From positions 1-5,978 of the forward strand of contig JAIRXZ010000141.1 of the NCBI GenBank assembly GCA_031267995.1: DNA of 5,978 nt, written 5' to 3'. Position 1 is the first letter of the stretch; every line of letters starts with the position of its first letter. The notes under the pieces are model-generated. The model was given only the letters and a program-made list of their open reading frames with translations, searched no databases and had not been told where the DNA came from. Made by a program: the position numbers and the translations under genes. The DNA is from Odoribacteraceae bacterium (lineage in GTDB: Bacteria > Bacteroidota > Bacteroidia > Bacteroidales > Marinifilaceae). Of this stretch, positions 5,933-5,978 are shown piece after piece.

Positions 5933-5978
5933 AGCAGGGCGGACGATGAGGTACTTACAATTCACGGGACGGTTATAG

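Overview
The window looks like chromosomal DNA of a GC-rich member of the Bacteroidota, probably a gut or oral Bacteroidales. Three things suggest this: a large lipoprotein with a fimbrillin-type N-terminal module and BACON-like all-beta repeats ending in VRQ-type strands; an exact TAnnTTTG promoter box (TATATTTG followed by GC) in front of it; and weak Shine-Dalgarno signals. Coding DNA is about 60% G+C, which is high for the phylum and would suit an Alistipes-like lineage, but the genus is inference only.

Layout, left to right. Positions 1-165 hold three copies of a short REP-like hairpin (direct, inverted, direct). Positions 180-305 hold six units of a 21-bp tandem repeat. Positions 327-376 hold a probable terminator for the minus-strand gene at 386-1300, a 304-residue protein I cannot assign to a family. 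Positions 1387-1806 hold about twenty uninterrupted 21-bp units, with four identical units in the middle and progressively diverged units towards both ends. This array is open in three reading frames; the most gene-like is a minus-strand ORF (1350-1958). Positions 2053-5592 encode, on the minus strand, a 1179-residue predicted surface lipoprotein: fimbrillin/DUF4906-like N-terminal region, about six Ig-like/BACON-like modules, and a C-terminal module resembling the 'Fibrobacter succinogenes major paralogous domain'. A promoter box lies at 5645-5652. Positions 5653-5978 are intergenic. They carry a minus-strand terminator for a gene beyond the right edge, and a compact cluster of palindromes and 17-bp tandem repeats.

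Both confident genes run leftward. The big gene is probably a fimbrial tip/stalk or adhesin-like surface protein. The 304-residue gene sits between two 21-bp arrays and may be an independent unit. No integrase, transposase, reverse transcriptase or CRISPR locus is visible. The points most worth a second look are the paired 21-bp arrays, the low-GC C-terminal cassette of the adhesin, its unusually long N-terminal extension, and the hairpin family with compensatory changes at the left edge.
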